A DNA stretch of 64,000 bases from Pectobacterium polaris (GTDB lineage Bacteria; Pseudomonadota; Gammaproteobacteria; Enterobacterales; Enterobacteriaceae): NCBI RefSeq assembly GCF_002307355.1, contig NZ_CP017481.1, forward strand, positions 4,526,001 through 4,590,000. The letters are read 5' to 3'. Below, one piece after another: positions 9,623 through 21,356 of this stretch. Under the pieces are notes generated by a model, which saw only the letters and a list, made by a program, of their open reading frames with translations, had not been told where the DNA came from and did not search any database. The translations under genes were made by a program, and so were the position numbers. The stretch's first letter is position 1; each line of letters opens with the position of its first letter.

Positions 9623-9964
9623 ATGGGCAAGATTCACAATTTTCGGAAATTGTTCGCGTCAATGTTGGGTAAGCAAATTACCGAAATTGAAATCGCTTCA
9701 CCGCTAGACAAAGAAAACTTGCAGCAGTTGGTAACCGCCTTTGGTGGCAAAGAAAATATCGTCAGTCTGGATGCCTGCATCACCCGCCTGCGGGTCGAGG
9801 TTCATAGCCTACGGCTAGTTAACAGCGACAGCCTGCAAAAACTGGGGGCTATCGGCGTGATCATCGTCGGCCATCAGGTACAGGCCATCTTCGGCACCCA
9901 GTCGGATAACCTACGCCGCGAGCTAGCCGCCTGGTTTGAGGATGATGGCGCAGAAGCGCGGTAG
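9623..9964 (+). CDS. Stand-alone PTS EIIB (glucose-type) domain protein
   Basis: A 113-residue soluble protein matching the IIB domain of glucose/sucrose-type PTS permeases. The phosphorylated cysteine is Cys52 in SLDACITRLRVEV, and the ending IFGTQSDNLRRELAAW is typical. In the family this Cys accepts phosphate from IIA and passes it to sugar through IIC, but no IIC or IIA domain lies nearby, so it may lend phosphate to another permease or act as a regulator. The ATG at 9623 has GAGGTG 8 bases upstream; a GTG at 9614 is less likely. Confidence 0.75.
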   Translation: MGKIHNFRKLFASMLGKQITEIEIASPLDKENLQQLVTAFGGKENIVSLDACITRLRVEVHSLRLVNSDSLQKLGAIGVIIVGHQVQAIFGTQSDNLRRELAAWFEDDGAEAR

Positions 9965-10063
9965 CGGTTTTAGGTCTGCTTGGCCGCGGTCTTTTTATGC
10001 CACGATTGAGGCAGTTTCGTGCGCGATAAATGTTGTGAATGTATGAGTACCTTGCCGTTATCC

Positions 10064-10305
10064 GGCGTAAAAATTATGCAGCGGTGAGCTTGGCCGCCGA
10101 GTGAGCGACAGGACGTCGCGAAAACCAGTGCCGCGTCGGGAACGCGTCACTGGTGGCTCGATTAGCGGTCATGAACACCGATGGGACCGCGTCAGCGGCA
10201 TAATTCCCGCCAAAAGCCGGGGTTCATAGGGGGCTGGCGAGCCCCCTATGTCGGGCGCGTGCTACGAAGCAGCATGAAAATGACGGAATTATGGCGCACG
10301 AAACC
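10064..10305 (+). repeat. GC-rich intergenic repeat family, copy 2
   Basis: About 240 bases from GGCGTAAAA to GCGCACGAAACC, the same modular repeat as at 608-924 and 21111-21356. It fills most of the gap between the EIIB gene and the aldo/keto reductase. A perfect inner hairpin, AGGGGGCT / AGCCCCCT (10229-10250), caps the variable arm. Confidence 0.7.
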
Positions 10306-10368
10306 ATTTCCACATCTGCATGTAATGTCCACACCCGCATATAAAAGTGTGACGAAGAAAGCCGCTTC

Positions 10369-11334
10369 CTAATAACGACTCGCACGATCCAGCAACTCGA
10401 TATCTTCTGCTGGCAGCACCAGCCGGGTCGCACCCGCGAGTTCAGCGACCTGATCCAGCGATGTCGCACTGGCGATCGGGGCGGTGATGCTCGGACGAGC
10501 GATCAGCCATGCCAGCGCAACCTGCGACGGCGTCGTCTGATGTGCATTCGCCACGCTATCCAACGCTTCCAAAATGGTGCGGCCGCGCTCGTTCAGGTAT
10601 TTCTCCACCACGCCCTGTCCGCGGGCACTTTTCGATGCATCCTTCGGCTGACGATACTTGCCCGACAGAAACCCGCTAGCCAGCGAATAATAGCTAATGA
10701 CCCCAATCCCCTGCTCACGCACCAGCGGTTCTAGCGCAGCTTCATAGCCCTGCCGATCGTACAAATTGTATTCCGGTTGCAGCGTTTCATAACGCGCCAA
10801 ATGGTTGGCCTTACTGACTTTCAGCGCCTCAGCCAGACGTGCCGCGCTGTAGTTGGACGCACCAATCGCGCGTACCTTTCCTTCTTTAATCAGTGCATCA
10901 AACGTCGCCAGCGTTTCTTCCAGCGGCGTGTCTTTATCGTCAGCATGTGCCTGATAAAGATCGATATAGTCAGTTTGCAAGCGCTGCAATGAAGCCTCAA
11001 CCGCCTGACGAATATAGCGAGGGGACAGCCCTTTCTTGCCATCGCCCAAATCCATCCCCACTTTGGTGGCAAGAATGACCTTGTCGCGCTGGCCGTTTTT
11101 TTTCAGCCAGTTGCCGATTATGGTTTCAGATTCACCGCCCTGATTACCGGGTGCCCAGCGCGAATAAACATCGGCGGTATCAATGAAATTCAGTCCGTGC
11201 GCCAGCAGCGCATCCAGCAGGCTAAACGATGTCGACTGATCGACCGTCCAGCCAAAAACGTTGCCGCCGAACGAGAAAGGCGGCACCACGATTCCAGAAC
11301 GTCCAAGCTCACGTGTGGTATTTGATACTGACAT
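10369..11334 (-). CDS. Aldo/keto reductase
   Basis: NADPH-dependent oxidoreductase of 321 residues, (beta/alpha)8 aldo/keto reductase family (Tas/YajO-like group). Visible are the N-terminal FSFGGNVFGW strand, the DTADVYSRW segment with the catalytic Asp and Tyr, the Lys in ILATKVG, and the cofactor-binding GASNYSAARL and PSITAPIASATSLDQV stretches. The ATG at 11334 follows AAGGAG by 8 bases; the frame continues two codons to a GTG. Substrate unknown. Confidence 0.82.
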   Translation of the reverse strand: MSVSNTTRELGRSGIVVPPFSFGGNVFGWTVDQSTSFSLLDALLAHGLNFIDTADVYSRWAPGNQGGESETIIGNWLKKNGQRDKVILATKVGMDLGDGKKGLSPRYIRQAVEASLQRLQTDYIDLYQAHADDKDTPLEETLATFDALIKEGKVRAIGASNYSAARLAEALKVSKANHLARYETLQPEYNLYDRQGYEAALEPLVREQGIGVISYYSLASGFLSGKYRQPKDASKSARGQGVVEKYLNERGRTILEALDSVANAHQTTPSQVALAWLIARPSITAPIASATSLDQVAELAGATRLVLPAEDIELLDRASRY

Positions 11335-11417
11335 AATCACTCTCCTTTTGAATCATGCAGAAAACATCATGAAAAAACCCCGCCAGCCTGCAATGCAGAA
11401 CACGGCGGTTCGTTTTC

Positions 11418-11544
11418 TATACCCTAAATAATTCAAGTTTCAGGAAGGCGGCAAGCGAGGGAGTCCCGATGAGCTTACTCAAGTAAGTGACTCGGGTGAC
11501 TGAACGCAGCCAACGCACATGCAACTTGAAGGATGACGAGTATG
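11418..11544 (+). repeat. ERIC element, full length (127 bp)
   Basis: Begins TATACCCTAAATAATTC and contains the ERIC core AGCTTACTCAAGTAAGTGACT and GCAGCCAACGCACATGCAAC before TATG, about 127 bases, the classical length. It lies in the 382-base gap between the aldo/keto reductase and nupC; the rest of this gap is AT-rich and probably holds the nupC promoter. A second full copy lies inverted at 43386-43512. Confidence 0.88.
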
Positions 11545-11716
11545 TGTGGAATAAGAATAATGAATGAGTAGAAAAGTGCGAATAACGAGACGTAGCATTT
11601 AGTTTAGGTAAAATCCCAAGGTATAATTGTTTTTTTGCGTTCTTCCTCTCATTTTTAATGCACGCGTTACATAAAATGACGTGGAAAATTAGGCCTGCCT
11701 CATATTTGGAGCACAC

Positions 11717-12913
11717 ATGTCCCTGTCCCATATCGCGCAATTTATTCTGGCGCTGGTTGTTGTTGCGGCGCTGGCGCTACTCGTCTGCCGCGATCGTAAA
11801 AGTATTCGTATTCGTTTTATTATTCAGTTACTCGTCATCGAAATTCTGCTCGCTTATTTCTTCTTGTACTCGGACATTGGATTAGGCGCAGTCAAAGGGG
11901 TCGCAGCGCTGTTCGACAAACTACTCGGATTTGCAGGTCAAGGGACGGACTTCGTATTCGGTGACATGGTTAACAGTGAGAAGAACCTGATTTCCTTCTT
12001 CTTTAAAGTCCTCTGCCCTATCGTCTTCATTTCCGCGCTGATCGGTATCCTGCAACACATTAGAGTGCTGCCCATCATCATCCGCGCGATTGGTACGGTC
12101 CTGTCCAAAGTGAACGGCATGGGTAAACTGGAATCTTTTAACGCAGTCAGTTCACTGATTCTCGGCCAGTCCGAAAACTTCATTGCCTACAAAGACATTC
12201 TGGGCAAGATGTCTGAAAAACGCATGTACACCATGTCCGCGACCGCCATGTCGACTGTTTCGATGTCTATCGTCGGTGCGTACATGTCCATGCTGGATGC
12301 CAAATTCGTGGTTGCCGCGTTGATTCTGAACATGTTCAGTACCTTCATCGTGCTGTCGCTGATTAACCCCTACAAAGTCGGTGAAGAGCCGGAATTGCAG
12401 TTGGGTACTCTGCATGAAAATCAGAGCTTCTTTGAAATGCTGGGCGAATACATTCTGGCAGGTTTCAAAGTGGCCGTTATCGTTGCCGCGATGCTGATCG
12501 GCTTCATTGCACTGATTGCCGCGGTCAACGCCGTTTTCAGCGCCATTTTTGGCATCAGCTTCCAGGAAGTTCTCGGCTACGCGTTCTATCCGTTCGCCTG
12601 GATCATGGGTATTCCATCTCACGAAGCCCTTCAGGTTGGTAGCATCATGGCGACCAAACTGGTTTCTAACGAATTCGTGGCGATGCTGGAACTGCAAAAA
12701 GTGGCTGGCGAACTGTCTCCACGCAGCGTGGGTATCCTGTCTGTGTTCCTGGTGTCCTTCGCCAACTTCTCGTCCATCGGTATTATTGCCGGCGCGATTA
12801 AAGGCCTGAACGAACAACAGGGCAACGTGGTTTCCCGTTTCGGCCTGAAACTGGTTTACGGTTCTACGCTGGTGAGCATCCTTTCCGCTGCTATCGCGGG
12901 TCTGGTGCTGTAA
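11717..12913 (+). CDS. nupC: NupC-type concentrative nucleoside transporter
   Basis: Inner-membrane nucleoside:H+ symporter of the CNT family, 398 residues (E. coli NupC is 400). It shows about ten hydrophobic segments, and the conserved CNT stretches [17 protein letters not shown] (nucleoside and cation binding), [17 protein letters not shown] and [19 protein letters not shown]. It imports nucleosides using the proton gradient. NupX would be the close alternative; length and N-terminus favour NupC. It stands alone and ends in its own terminator. Confidence 0.82.
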   Translation: MSLSHIAQFILALVVVAALALLVCRDRKSIRIRFIIQLLVIEILLAYFFLYSDIGLGAVKGVAALFDKLLGFAGQGTDFVFGDMVNSEKNLISFFFKVLCPIVFISALIGILQHIRVLPIIIRAIGTVLSKVNGMGKLESFNAVSSLILGQSENFIAYKDILGKMSEKRMYTMSATAMSTVSMSIVGAYMSMLDAKFVVAALILNMFSTFIVLSLINPYKVGEEPELQLGTLHENQSFFEMLGEYILAGFKVAVIVAAMLIGFIALIAAVNAVFSAIFGISFQEVLGYAFYPFAWIMGIPSHEALQVGSIMATKLVSNEFVAMLELQKVAGELSPRSVGILSVFLVSFANFSSIGIIAGAIKGLNEQQGNVVSRFGLKLVYGSTLVSILSAAIAGLVL

Positions 12914-12944
12914 TCCTTCATCACGTTATAAAATTCTTATCTCT

Positions 12945-12976
12945 ATCCGGCGGCCTTGTGCTGCCGGATTCTTTTT
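12945..12976 (+). terminator. Terminator after nupC
   Basis: ATCCGGC (12945-12951) pairs with GCCGGAT (12963-12969), followed by TCTTTTT. Confidence 0.75.
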
Positions 12977-13082
12977 CCTACAAACCCTGACATATCTTCC
13001 ACATTTCCTTCATTTTTATCCGGCATCTCCTGTTTAAACTAGTAAAATAAGGCCATTGGTCTACTAACGTGCTGGGTATGAC

Positions 13083-13110
13083 AGCCAACGCACATGCAGC
13101 GTGAAGTATG
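13083..13110 (+). repeat. ERIC fragment
   Basis: AGCCAACGCACATGCAGCGT followed by GAAGTATG matches the 3' end of ERIC elements; the rest is absent. It lies 49 bases before mdtA. Confidence 0.55.
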
Positions 13111-13158
13111 CGGCTACGCCGAGCTTCCCGCGCAACCTGGAGAGAGTAATCCATCACT

Positions 13159-14394
13159 ATGAATGCCAAACGTATCCGAGGCCTGCTGGTACTTGCCGCC
13201 GTTATCGCTATTGCCGTACTGATCTGGCGCCATTTTACCCAGACGCCACCTGCCGCCTCCGGTGCGGGTGAGCAGCACGCCGCCCGTACGTCACATTCGG
13301 GAAGCAACAGCAGTGGTGGTGGACGCCGTGCCGCCATGCGCACGCTGGCCCCCGTGCAGGCTGCGCTGACGCAATCCGCTTCCGTGCCCTATTATCTATC
13401 CGGTTTAGGTACCGTGACGGCGGCCAATACCGTGACGCTGCGCAGTCGGGTGAACGGTCAGTTGATGGCGCTGCACTTTCAGGAAGGGCAACAGGTTAAG
13501 GCTGGCGACCTGCTGGCAGAAATCGACCCTCGTCCTTTTCAGGTTGAGCTGACGCAGGCACAGGGACAGTTGGCAAAAGATCAGGCCGCACTGGCTAACG
13601 CCCGGCAGGATTTAGCGCGCTATCAGCAGTTGGTGAAAACCAACCTGATCTCCCGTCAGGAGTTAGATGCGCAGACCGCCGCCGTACGTCAGGCGGAAGG
13701 AACACTAAAAGCCGATGAAGGTGCCGTGGCCAGCGCGCAACTCCAGTTGGATTACAGCAAAATCACCGCCCCAATCAGCGGTCGGATAGGTTTAAAGCAG
13801 GTCGATGTCGGGAATTACATCACCAGCGGCGACACCAACGGCATTGTCGTGATTACGCAGACCTACCCTATCGATATCGTCTTTACCGTGCCAGAAGCGG
13901 AAATCTCCACGATTCTGAGCGCGCAGAAATCAGGTCAGCCACCCGTGGTGGAAGCCTGGGATCGCGCCAATCAAACGAAACTTTCGCAGGGCATCCTGCT
14001 GAGCATGGATAACCAGATCGACACCACGACGGGCACAATCAAACTCAAAGCGCGTTTTGACAATCTGGACGATGCCCTGTTCCCGAACCAGTTCGTGAAT
14101 ATCCGTATGAAGGTCGACACGCTGAAAAACGCCGTCGTCGCGCCGTCCGCCGCCGTACAAATGGGTAATGAAGGCCGCTTCGTCTGGATTTTGAATGATA
14201 AAAACGAAGTCAGTAAGCGTCAGGTGACTACCAGCATTCAGTACGGCCAGCTGGTTGTGGTGACCGCTGGGCTGGACGCCAATGTTCAGGTCGTGACTGA
14301 CGGTATCGACCGCCTGACCGAAGGGGCGAAAGTAGAAATCGTGCCTTCAGCGCTGACGGAGAAAACGCCTGCCATCGCTGGGGAGAAATCCTGA
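13159..14394 (+). CDS. mdtA: MdtA, RND pump periplasmic adaptor
   Basis: Membrane-fusion protein of 411 residues linking the MdtBC pump to an outer-membrane channel. An N-terminal anchor ([15 protein letters not shown]) is followed by a serine/glycine linker, the lipoyl/barrel half motifs ([20 protein letters not shown] and [12 protein letters not shown]), a coiled-coil hairpin (about 125-190) and the second lipoyl half [18 protein letters not shown]. It opens mdtABCD-baeSR and overlaps mdtB by one base (TGATG). I found no clear BaeR box in the 245 bases upstream. Confidence 0.92.
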   Translation: MNAKRIRGLLVLAAVIAIAVLIWRHFTQTPPAASGAGEQHAARTSHSGSNSSGGGRRAAMRTLAPVQAALTQSASVPYYLSGLGTVTAANTVTLRSRVNGQLMALHFQEGQQVKAGDLLAEIDPRPFQVELTQAQGQLAKDQAALANARQDLARYQQLVKTNLISRQELDAQTAAVRQAEGTLKADEGAVASAQLQLDYSKITAPISGRIGLKQVDVGNYITSGDTNGIVVITQTYPIDIVFTVPEAEISTILSAQKSGQPPVVEAWDRANQTKLSQGILLSMDNQIDTTTGTIKLKARFDNLDDALFPNQFVNIRMKVDTLKNAVVAPSAAVQMGNEGRFVWILNDKNEVSKRQVTTSIQYGQLVVVTAGLDANVQVVTDGIDRLTEGAKVEIVPSALTEKTPAIAGEKS

Positions 14395-17300
14395 TGCAGG
14401 ATACCGTTCCAGCCAGCGGCGGCGGGCCGTCGCGCCTGTTTATTTTGCGTCCGGTTGCCACGACGCTGCTGATGATCGCCATTCTGCTGGCCGGTATTAT
14501 CGGCTATCGGGCGCTGCCAGTTTCTGCCCTGCCCGAAGTCGATTACCCGACGATTCAGGTTATTACCCTGTATCCCGGTGCCAGCCCCGACGTGGTGACT
14601 TCCGCGATTACCGCGCCGCTGGAGCGGCAGTTCGGCCAGATGTCCGGGCTGAAACAGATGTCGACGCAGAGCGCAGGCGGCGCATCCGTTATCACGCTTC
14701 AATTCCAGCTTGAGCTGTCGCTAGACGTCGCCGAACAGGATGTGCAGGCCGCCATCAATGCGGCCAACAACCTGCTACCTAACGATCTGCCCTACCCACC
14801 AACCTACAGCAAAGTGAATCCGGCGGATCCGCCGATTATGACGCTGGCCGTCACCTCCAGCGCCATGTCGATGACACAAGTTCAGGACATGGTGGACAAC
14901 CGTATCGCGCAGAAAATCTCGCAGGTGGCAGGCGTCGGACTGGTGTCGTTAGCCGGTGGGCAGCGTCCGGCGGTACGGGTAAGGCTTAACGCGCCAGCAC
15001 TGGCGGCGTACGGTTTGACCAGCGAAACGATCCGCACCGCCATTACCGCCGCCAACGTGAATTCCGCCAAGGGGAGTCTGGACGGCCCTACGCGCTCGGT
15101 CACGCTCTCCGCCAACGATCAGATGAAATCCGTTGATGATTACCGCAAGCTGATTGTCGCGTGGAAAAACGGCGCGCCGGTGCGGCTTCAGGATGTCGCG
15201 ACGATTGAGCAGGCCGCCGAGAACATTCATCTCGGTGCCTGGGCGAATCGGCAGCAGGCGATCATTATCAACGTTCAGCGCCAGCCAGGTGCCAACGTCA
15301 TCACAACCACGGACAGTATTAGCAAGATGCTGCCCGCGTTGAAAGCCAGCCTGCCGAACTCCGTCGAGGTCACCACGCTGACTGACCGCACCACCAGCAT
15401 TCGCGCCTCGGTGAAAGACGTCCAGTTCGAGCTGCTGTTAGCTATCGCGCTGGTCGTGATGGTGATTTACCTGTTCTTGCGTAACGCCGTTGCTACGCTG
15501 ATCCCCAGCATTGCCGTGCCGCTGTCGCTGATTGGCACCTTTGCTGCGATGTATTTTCTCGGCTTCTCCATCAATAACCTGACGCTCATGGCGCTCACCA
15601 TCGCCACCGGTTTTGTGGTGGATGATGCCATCGTGGTGATTGAAAACATCGCCCGCTATATCGAAAAAGGGGAAAAGCCGCTTAACGCGGCGCTGAAAGG
15701 CGCGGGGGAAATCGGCTTCACCATTATCTCTCTGACGTTTTCCCTCATCGCCGTGCTGATCCCGCTGCTGTTTATGGGCGATATCGTCGGACGTCTGTTC
15801 CGCGAGTTTGCCGTCACGCTGGCGGTGTCTATCCTGATTTCTGCCGTCGTGTCGCTCACGCTAACGCCCATGATGTGCGCTCGAATGCTGAGTCATCAGT
15901 CGCTGCGTAAACAGAACCGTTTTACCCGCGCCAGCGAACGGTTCTTCACTCGCCTGATTGATGCCTATGGCGTCTGGCTGCGCAAAGTGCTGAACCATCC
16001 GTGGCTGACGCTTAGCGTCGCATTGGGTACGCTGCTGCTAACGGTTTTGCTCTACATCTGGATTCCGAAAGGCTTCTTCCCGATACAGGATAACGGCATC
16101 ATTCAGGGCACCGTGCAGGCACCGCAGACGGTCTCGTTCAGTAATATGGCCGACCGCCAGCAGCGCGTCGCCTCCATCATCATGAAAGATCCGGCGGTGG
16201 AGAGCGTGTCCTCGTTCATCGGCGTTGACGGCACGAATGCCGCGCTAAACAGCGGCCGACTGCAAATCAACCTGAAACCGCTCAGTGAACGCAGCGAACG
16301 TATTCCAGAGATCATCAGTCGTTTGCAACAGCAAACGGCACAGATCCCCGGCATCCAGCTGTATCTGCAACCGGTGCAGGATCTCACCATCGACACCCAA
16401 ATCAGCCGCACGCAGTACCAGTTTACGTTGCAGGCGATGTCGCTGGACGAGCTGAGCCAGTGGGTACCGAAGCTAATGACCGAGCTGCAAAAGCTGCCGC
16501 AGCTAGAGGATGTCAGCAGCGATTGGCAAGACGGCGCCGCGGTCGCCTACGTCAACGTAAACCGCGACAGCGCCAGCCGTCTGGGCATCACGATGTCACA
16601 GGTCGACAGTGCGCTGTACAACGCCTTTGGTCAGCGTCTGGTTTCCACCATCTATACGCAGGCCAGCCAATACCGCGTAGTGCTGGAGCACGATACGACG
16701 AACAACACCGGTCTGGACGCGCTGAACGACGTGCGCCTCATCAGCAGCGACGGCGGGACCATTCCGCTCAGCAGCATTGCCACCGTTGAAGAGCGTCAGG
16801 GGCCGCTGGCGATCAACCATATCGACCAGTTCCCATCGACGACGATCTCCTTCAACGTCGCGAAAGGCTATGCGCTGGGCGAAGCGGTTGATGCGATCAC
16901 GCAAGCCGAGCAGCAGATGAACCTGCCGGCGGATATCACTACCCGTTTTCAGGGCAGTACGCTGGCGTTCCAGTCGGCGCTGAGCAGCACCGTATGGCTT
17001 ATCGTGGCGGCAATTGTCGCGATGTACATTGTGCTCGGCGTGCTGTACGAAAGCTTTATTCATCCGATCACCATCTTGTCTACGCTGCCAACGGCGGGCG
17101 TCGGCGCGCTGCTGGCGCTGATGATGGCGGGGAATGAACTGGATGTGATCGCCATTATCGGGATCATATTGCTCATCGGGATCGTGAAGAAAAACGCCAT
17201 CATGATGATCGACTTCGCGCTGGCGGCGGAGCGAGAACAGGGCATGAAACCGTATGACGCGATTTATCAGGCCTGTCTGCTGCGTTTCCGACCGATTCTG

Positions 17301-17516
17301 ATGACCACGATGGCGGCGCTGCTGAGTGCGCTGCCGCTGATGCTGAGTACCGGCGTTGGCGCGGAGCTGCGCCAGCCGCTGGGGATCTGTATGGTCGGCG
17401 GCCTGATCATGAGCCAAATCCTGACGCTGTTTACGACACCGGTGATCTACCTGCTGTTTGATCGTCTGGCGACGCGTTTCCGCCGTGCGCCGCGTCAGGA
17501 GGAAGAAACCGAGTGA
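14394..17516 (+). CDS. mdtB: MdtB, RND multidrug transporter subunit
   Basis: Inner-membrane proton-driven efflux subunit, 1040 residues, the same as E. coli MdtB. RND features: N-terminal TM1 with [11 protein letters not shown], first TM cluster with proton-relay aspartates in [16 protein letters not shown], large periplasmic loops, and the second cluster with [21 protein letters not shown]. MdtB forms a heterotrimer with MdtC. The stop overlaps the mdtC start by four bases (GTGA), typical of translational coupling. Confidence 0.95.
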   Translation: MQDTVPASGGGPSRLFILRPVATTLLMIAILLAGIIGYRALPVSALPEVDYPTIQVITLYPGASPDVVTSAITAPLERQFGQMSGLKQMSTQSAGGASVITLQFQLELSLDVAEQDVQAAINAANNLLPNDLPYPPTYSKVNPADPPIMTLAVTSSAMSMTQVQDMVDNRIAQKISQVAGVGLVSLAGGQRPAVRVRLNAPALAAYGLTSETIRTAITAANVNSAKGSLDGPTRSVTLSANDQMKSVDDYRKLIVAWKNGAPVRLQDVATIEQAAENIHLGAWANRQQAIIINVQRQPGANVITTTDSISKMLPALKASLPNSVEVTTLTDRTTSIRASVKDVQFELLLAIALVVMVIYLFLRNAVATLIPSIAVPLSLIGTFAAMYFLGFSINNLTLMALTIATGFVVDDAIVVIENIARYIEKGEKPLNAALKGAGEIGFTIISLTFSLIAVLIPLLFMGDIVGRLFREFAVTLAVSILISAVVSLTLTPMMCARMLSHQSLRKQNRFTRASERFFTRLIDAYGVWLRKVLNHPWLTLSVALGTLLLTVLLYIWIPKGFFPIQDNGIIQGTVQAPQTVSFSNMADRQQRVASIIMKDPAVESVSSFIGVDGTNAALNSGRLQINLKPLSERSERIPEIISRLQQQTAQIPGIQLYLQPVQDLTIDTQISRTQYQFTLQAMSLDELSQWVPKLMTELQKLPQLEDVSSDWQDGAAVAYVNVNRDSASRLGITMSQVDSALYNAFGQRLVSTIYTQASQYRVVLEHDTTNNTGLDALNDVRLISSDGGTIPLSSIATVEERQGPLAINHIDQFPSTTISFNVAKGYALGEAVDAITQAEQQMNLPADITTRFQGSTLAFQSALSSTVWLIVAAIVAMYIVLGVLYESFIHPITILSTLPTAGVGALLALMMAGNELDVIAIIGIILLIGIVKKNAIMMIDFALAAEREQGMKPYDAIYQACLLRFRPILMTTMAALLSALPLMLSTGVGAELRQPLGICMVGGLIMSQILTLFTTPVIYLLFDRLATRFRRAPRQEEETE

Positions 17517-20500
17517 AGTTCTTCGCCCTGTTCATCCACCGCCCCGTCGCAACCTTACTGCTGACGCTGGCCATCGCGCTCTGTGGCGTACTAGGTTTCC
17601 GCCTGTTGCCGGTGTCACCGCTGCCGCAGGTGGATTTCCCGGTGATCTCGGTTAGCGCCTCGCTGCCCGGTGCCTCGCCAGAAACGATGGCGTCTGCTGT
17701 CGCCACGCCGCTGGAACGCGCGCTCGGCAGGATCGCAGGCGTTAACGAAATGACCTCCACCAGCTCGCTCGGCAGCACGCGCGTCATTCTGGTGTTTAAC
17801 CTCGACAGGGATATCAACGGCGCGGCGCGTGATGTACAGGCGGCCATTAACGCGGCACAGAATCTGTTACCATCCGGCATGTCCAGCCGCCCGACCTACC
17901 GCAAAGTCAATCCGTCCGACGCCCCCGTCATGATTTTGACGCTAACCTCGGACACCTACAGTCAGGGGCAGCTGTACGACTTTGCCTCGACCCAGCTGTC
18001 GCAGAAAATATCTCAGATGGAAGGCGTCGGCGATGTCTCCATCGGCGGGAGTTCCCTGCCCGCCGTACGCGTCGCGCTGAATCCAGTGGCGCTGTTTAAT
18101 CAGGGCATTTCTCTCGATGAGGTACGGCAGGCTATTGCGCAGGCAAACGTGCGTCAGCCGCTGGGGAATGTGGAAAGCAGCCAGAAAAGCTGGCAGATAC
18201 AAACTAACGATGAGCTCAAAACCGCTGACGCCTACGCGCCGCTGATTATCCACTACAACAACGGCGCTGCCGTCCGCCTGAGCGACGTCGCCACGGTAGA
18301 AGATTCGGTGCAGAATTCCCGTAACGCAGGGATGGCGAACGCGAAGCCTGCAATTCTGGTGATGATTCGCCGCGCGCCGGATGCCAACATTATCACCACG
18401 GTAGACAATATCCGCGCCGCGATGCCGGAACTGCGTGCCAGCCTACCCGCCGAAATACAGCTGGATGTCGCGCAGGATCGTTCGCCCACCATTCGCGCCT
18501 CGTTGGCGGAAGTCGAGCAGTCGCTGATTATCGCCGTCGCGCTGGTTATTCTGGTCGTCTTCCTGTTCCTGCGTTCCGGCCGAGCCACCGCTATTCCGGC
18601 ACTGGCCGTACCGGTATCGCTGATCGGCACCTTTGCAGCGATGTACCTGTGCGGCTTTAGCCTGAATAACCTGTCGTTGATGGCGCTTACCATTGCCACT
18701 GGCTTCGTGGTGGATGACGCCATCGTGGTGCTGGAGAATATTTCCCGCCACATCGAAGCTGGCATGAAGCCGCTACAGGCGTCGCTTCAGGGCGTGCGCG
18801 AAGTGGGTTTCACCGTCTTATCCATGAGCCTGTCGCTGGTTGCGGTGTTCATCCCACTCCTGCTGATGGACGGCTTGCCGGGGCGGCTATTCCGTGAATT
18901 CGCCGTCACGCTGTCAGCGGCGATCATGATTTCGCTGCTGATCTCACTCACGCTCACGCCGATGCTGTGCGCACGACTGCTGCGCGCCGTGCCCAAACGC
19001 AGTCAGCCGCGTACCCGTGGTTTTAATCGTGTATTGCTGGCGATGCAACAAGGCTATGGACGATCGCTGAAATGGGTGCTCAACCATGCGCGCTGGGTTC
19101 TGCTGCTCCTGTTGGGCACCATCGCACTCAACGTCTGGCTGTATATCAGCATTCCGAAGACCTTCTTCCCGGAACAGGATACGGGCCGATTGATGGGCTT
19201 CATTCAGGCCGACCAGAGCATTTCTTTTCAGGCCATGACGGTGAAACTCCAGAACTTCATGACCATTGTTAGCAGCGACCCGGCGGTGGATAACGTGAAC
19301 GGGTTTACCGGCGGATCGCGTACCAACAGCGGGTCGATGTTTATCTCGCTTAAGCCATTGTCCGAGCGTGATGTGTCGGCACAGCAGGTAATCAGCCGCC
19401 TGCGCATCAAGCTGGCAAAAGAGCCCGGTGCCAACCTGTTTTTAATGCCGGTGCAGGATATCCGTATCGGCGGGCGCGAATCGAGCGCCGGATACCAGTA
19501 CACGCTGCTGTCTGACGATCTGAGCGAGCTGCGTATCTGGGAACCCAAGATTCGTGCTGCTTTCAGCAAACTGCCCGAGCTGGCCGACGTGAACTCCGAT
19601 CAGCAGGATAAAGGCGCGGAAATGGCACTCACCTACGATCGCGATGCGATGGCGCAGCTCGGCATCAGCGTCTCTGCCGCTAACGCGCTACTCAATAACG
19701 CTTTTGGACAGCGTCAGATTTCGACCATTTACCAGCCGCTAAACCAATATAAGGTAGTGATGGAAGTGGACGACGCCTACACGCAGGACGTCAGTTCACT
19801 GGACAAGATGTTCGTGATAAATAACGAAGGTAAGCCCATTCCGCTCTCTTACTTCGCCAGTTGGAAGCCGATCAACGCCCCGCTGTCGGTGAACCATCAG
19901 GGCTTGTCGGCCGCCTCGACGATCTCTTTTAACCTGCCGGAAGGCACCGATCTGTCCAGCGCGACGGCGGCGATAGAAAGAACCATGACGTCGCTGGGTG
20001 TGCCATCAGCGGTACGCGGCCAGTTCTCCGGTACGGCACAGGCGTTCCAGCAGTCACAGTCTTCCCAGCTGTTGCTGATTCTGGCGGCGATTATCACCGT
20101 ATATATCGTGCTCGGCGTGCTGTATGAGAGCTACGTGCATCCGCTGACGATTCTGTCCACTCTACCCTCCGCGGGCGTGGGCGCACTGCTGGCGCTGGAG
20201 TGGTTCGGTGCACCGTTTAGTCTGGTGGCGCTGATTGGCATCATGCTGCTCATTGGGATCGTGAAGAAGAACGCGATCATGATGGTGGATTTTGCGCTGG
20301 TAGCACAGCGCAGCGGCGGGTTGAGCGCGCAGGATGCGATTTTCCAGGCCTGCCTGCTGCGTTTCCGCCCGATTATGATGACCACGTTAGCCGCGCTGTT
20401 TGGCGCCCTGCCGCTGGTGCTGACCAGTGGCGACGGTGCAGAGCTGCGGCAACCGCTCGGCATCACGATTGTCGGCGGGCTGGTGATGAGCCAAATCCTC

Positions 20501-20593
20501 ACGCTGTATACCACCCCGGTGGTGTATCTGTTTTTCGACAAGCTGAGGAATATTCGGCGCAAAGTCCCGGAGAAGGATTTGTCACTGTCGTGA
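17513..20593 (+). CDS. mdtC: MdtC, RND multidrug transporter subunit
   Basis: Partner RND subunit, 1026 residues (E. coli 1025). It begins with GTG inside the mdtB stop ([17 protein letters not shown]). It shares with MdtB the [16 protein letters not shown] proton-relay segment and [17 protein letters not shown]. Known MdtABC substrates include bile salts, novobiocin and, in related bacteria, plant phenolics. An 865-base gap follows before mdtD. Confidence 0.95.
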   Translation: MKFFALFIHRPVATLLLTLAIALCGVLGFRLLPVSPLPQVDFPVISVSASLPGASPETMASAVATPLERALGRIAGVNEMTSTSSLGSTRVILVFNLDRDINGAARDVQAAINAAQNLLPSGMSSRPTYRKVNPSDAPVMILTLTSDTYSQGQLYDFASTQLSQKISQMEGVGDVSIGGSSLPAVRVALNPVALFNQGISLDEVRQAIAQANVRQPLGNVESSQKSWQIQTNDELKTADAYAPLIIHYNNGAAVRLSDVATVEDSVQNSRNAGMANAKPAILVMIRRAPDANIITTVDNIRAAMPELRASLPAEIQLDVAQDRSPTIRASLAEVEQSLIIAVALVILVVFLFLRSGRATAIPALAVPVSLIGTFAAMYLCGFSLNNLSLMALTIATGFVVDDAIVVLENISRHIEAGMKPLQASLQGVREVGFTVLSMSLSLVAVFIPLLLMDGLPGRLFREFAVTLSAAIMISLLISLTLTPMLCARLLRAVPKRSQPRTRGFNRVLLAMQQGYGRSLKWVLNHARWVLLLLLGTIALNVWLYISIPKTFFPEQDTGRLMGFIQADQSISFQAMTVKLQNFMTIVSSDPAVDNVNGFTGGSRTNSGSMFISLKPLSERDVSAQQVISRLRIKLAKEPGANLFLMPVQDIRIGGRESSAGYQYTLLSDDLSELRIWEPKIRAAFSKLPELADVNSDQQDKGAEMALTYDRDAMAQLGISVSAANALLNNAFGQRQISTIYQPLNQYKVVMEVDDAYTQDVSSLDKMFVINNEGKPIPLSYFASWKPINAPLSVNHQGLSAASTISFNLPEGTDLSSATAAIERTMTSLGVPSAVRGQFSGTAQAFQQSQSSQLLLILAAIITVYIVLGVLYESYVHPLTILSTLPSAGVGALLALEWFGAPFSLVALIGIMLLIGIVKKNAIMMVDFALVAQRSGGLSAQDAIFQACLLRFRPIMMTTLAALFGALPLVLTSGDGAELRQPLGITIVGGLVMSQILTLYTTPVVYLFFDKLRNIRRKVPEKDLSLS

Positions 20594-20658
20594 CGGAATA
20601 GGATTAGCGTTAGCTATCTAATTAATATGCTATTTATGGGGATATTTCGTGCGCTTAA

Positions 20659-20724
20659 CTCGCAGCGTACTCCCACCTTGGCGTAAATGATGCTGAGGAG
20701 GAGATGCTCTCTCGGATGAGCGGC
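20659..20724 (+). repeat. 66-bp direct repeat, left unit
   Basis: From CTCGCAGCGTACTCCCACCT to GGATGAGCGGC, this is nearly identical (one visible difference) to 21090-21155. It is the 5' part of the GC-rich repeat family, here truncated after 66 bases. Confidence 0.8.
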
Positions 20725-20793
20725 TGGATTTGTCACTATCATGACTGCACATGAGTAACGGTAAAGAGCTAATAACATGCTATTTCAGGGGGA

Positions 20794-21043
20794 GGTTTCG
20801 TGCGCGTAACGTTCGCTGTTTTTCTGGTAGCGCCCCGAACGCACCCGACCAAGGGCGGCTCAATTGCCGTCGCCCTTGGAACCCTGGCTTGTGGCGCTAA
20901 ATTGTACCGCTACGCGGTGCCTTCACCGAAAGCAGTCTCTTTACGGGCCGCCAGTGACGCGCTCCCGGCGCGGCACTGCCTTTCGTGGCGTCCATGCCAC
21001 TCACCCGTGAGCCAGCTTCCGTCTCAGTACAATTTTTTACGCC
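20794..21043 (-). repeat. GC-rich intergenic repeat family, inverted copy 3
   Basis: Reading the minus strand from 21043 gives GGCGTAAAAAATTG, then GTGGCATGGACGCC, CACCGCGTAGCGG and GCGCACGAAACC, the same order as copies 1, 2 and 4. With copy 4 it forms a large inverted pair in the mdtC-mdtD gap. Reading frames across it are not genes. Confidence 0.7.
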
Positions 21044-21089
21044 AGGAAAAAATGTTAAGCACACGAAGTGACAGAAAAGGAATATATAG

Positions 21090-21155
21090 CTCGCAACGTA
21101 CTCCCACCTTGGCGTAAATGATGCTGAGGAGGAGATGCTCTCTCGGATGAGCGGC
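21090..21155 (+). repeat. 66-bp direct repeat, right unit
   Basis: Near-identical to 20659-20724; here it forms the beginning of the complete copy 4. Confidence 0.8.
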
Positions 21156-21356
21156 AGGACGCCGCGAAAGTCGCTGCCGCGTCGGGAACGCGTCAGCGGC
21201 GGTCCGAACAGGAGAACATTGACGACGAAGGAACCGCGAAGCGGCATCATTTCCCGCCAAACAGCCTGGGTTCACAGGGCGGCGGCGACTGAGCGCCCCT
21301 GTGTCGTGCGTATACAGAAAGCATGCAGAGAAAAACAAATGTTAAGCGCACGAAAC
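21111..21356 (+). repeat. GC-rich intergenic repeat family, copy 4
   Basis: From GGCGTAAATG to GCGCACGAAACC, about 246 bases, with GGACGCCGCGAAAG, GCGTCGGGAACGCGTCA and CACCGAAGG-like ACCGCGAAGCGGC blocks as in copies 1 and 2. It ends about 100 bases before mdtD. Confidence 0.7.

Noticed and set aside
12977..13158. A BaeR box before mdtA
   Set aside because: No stretch resembles the known BaeR-binding sequence well enough; only an ERIC fragment is clear there.
16596..17417. 273-residue minus-strand frame opposite mdtB
   Set aside because: Antisense shadow rich in Arg, His and Gln with no domain; mdtB is certain on the other strand.
20800..21117. 105-residue frame in the mdtC-mdtD gap
   Set aside because: It runs through an inverted copy of the intergenic repeat and has no ribosome site or protein resemblance.
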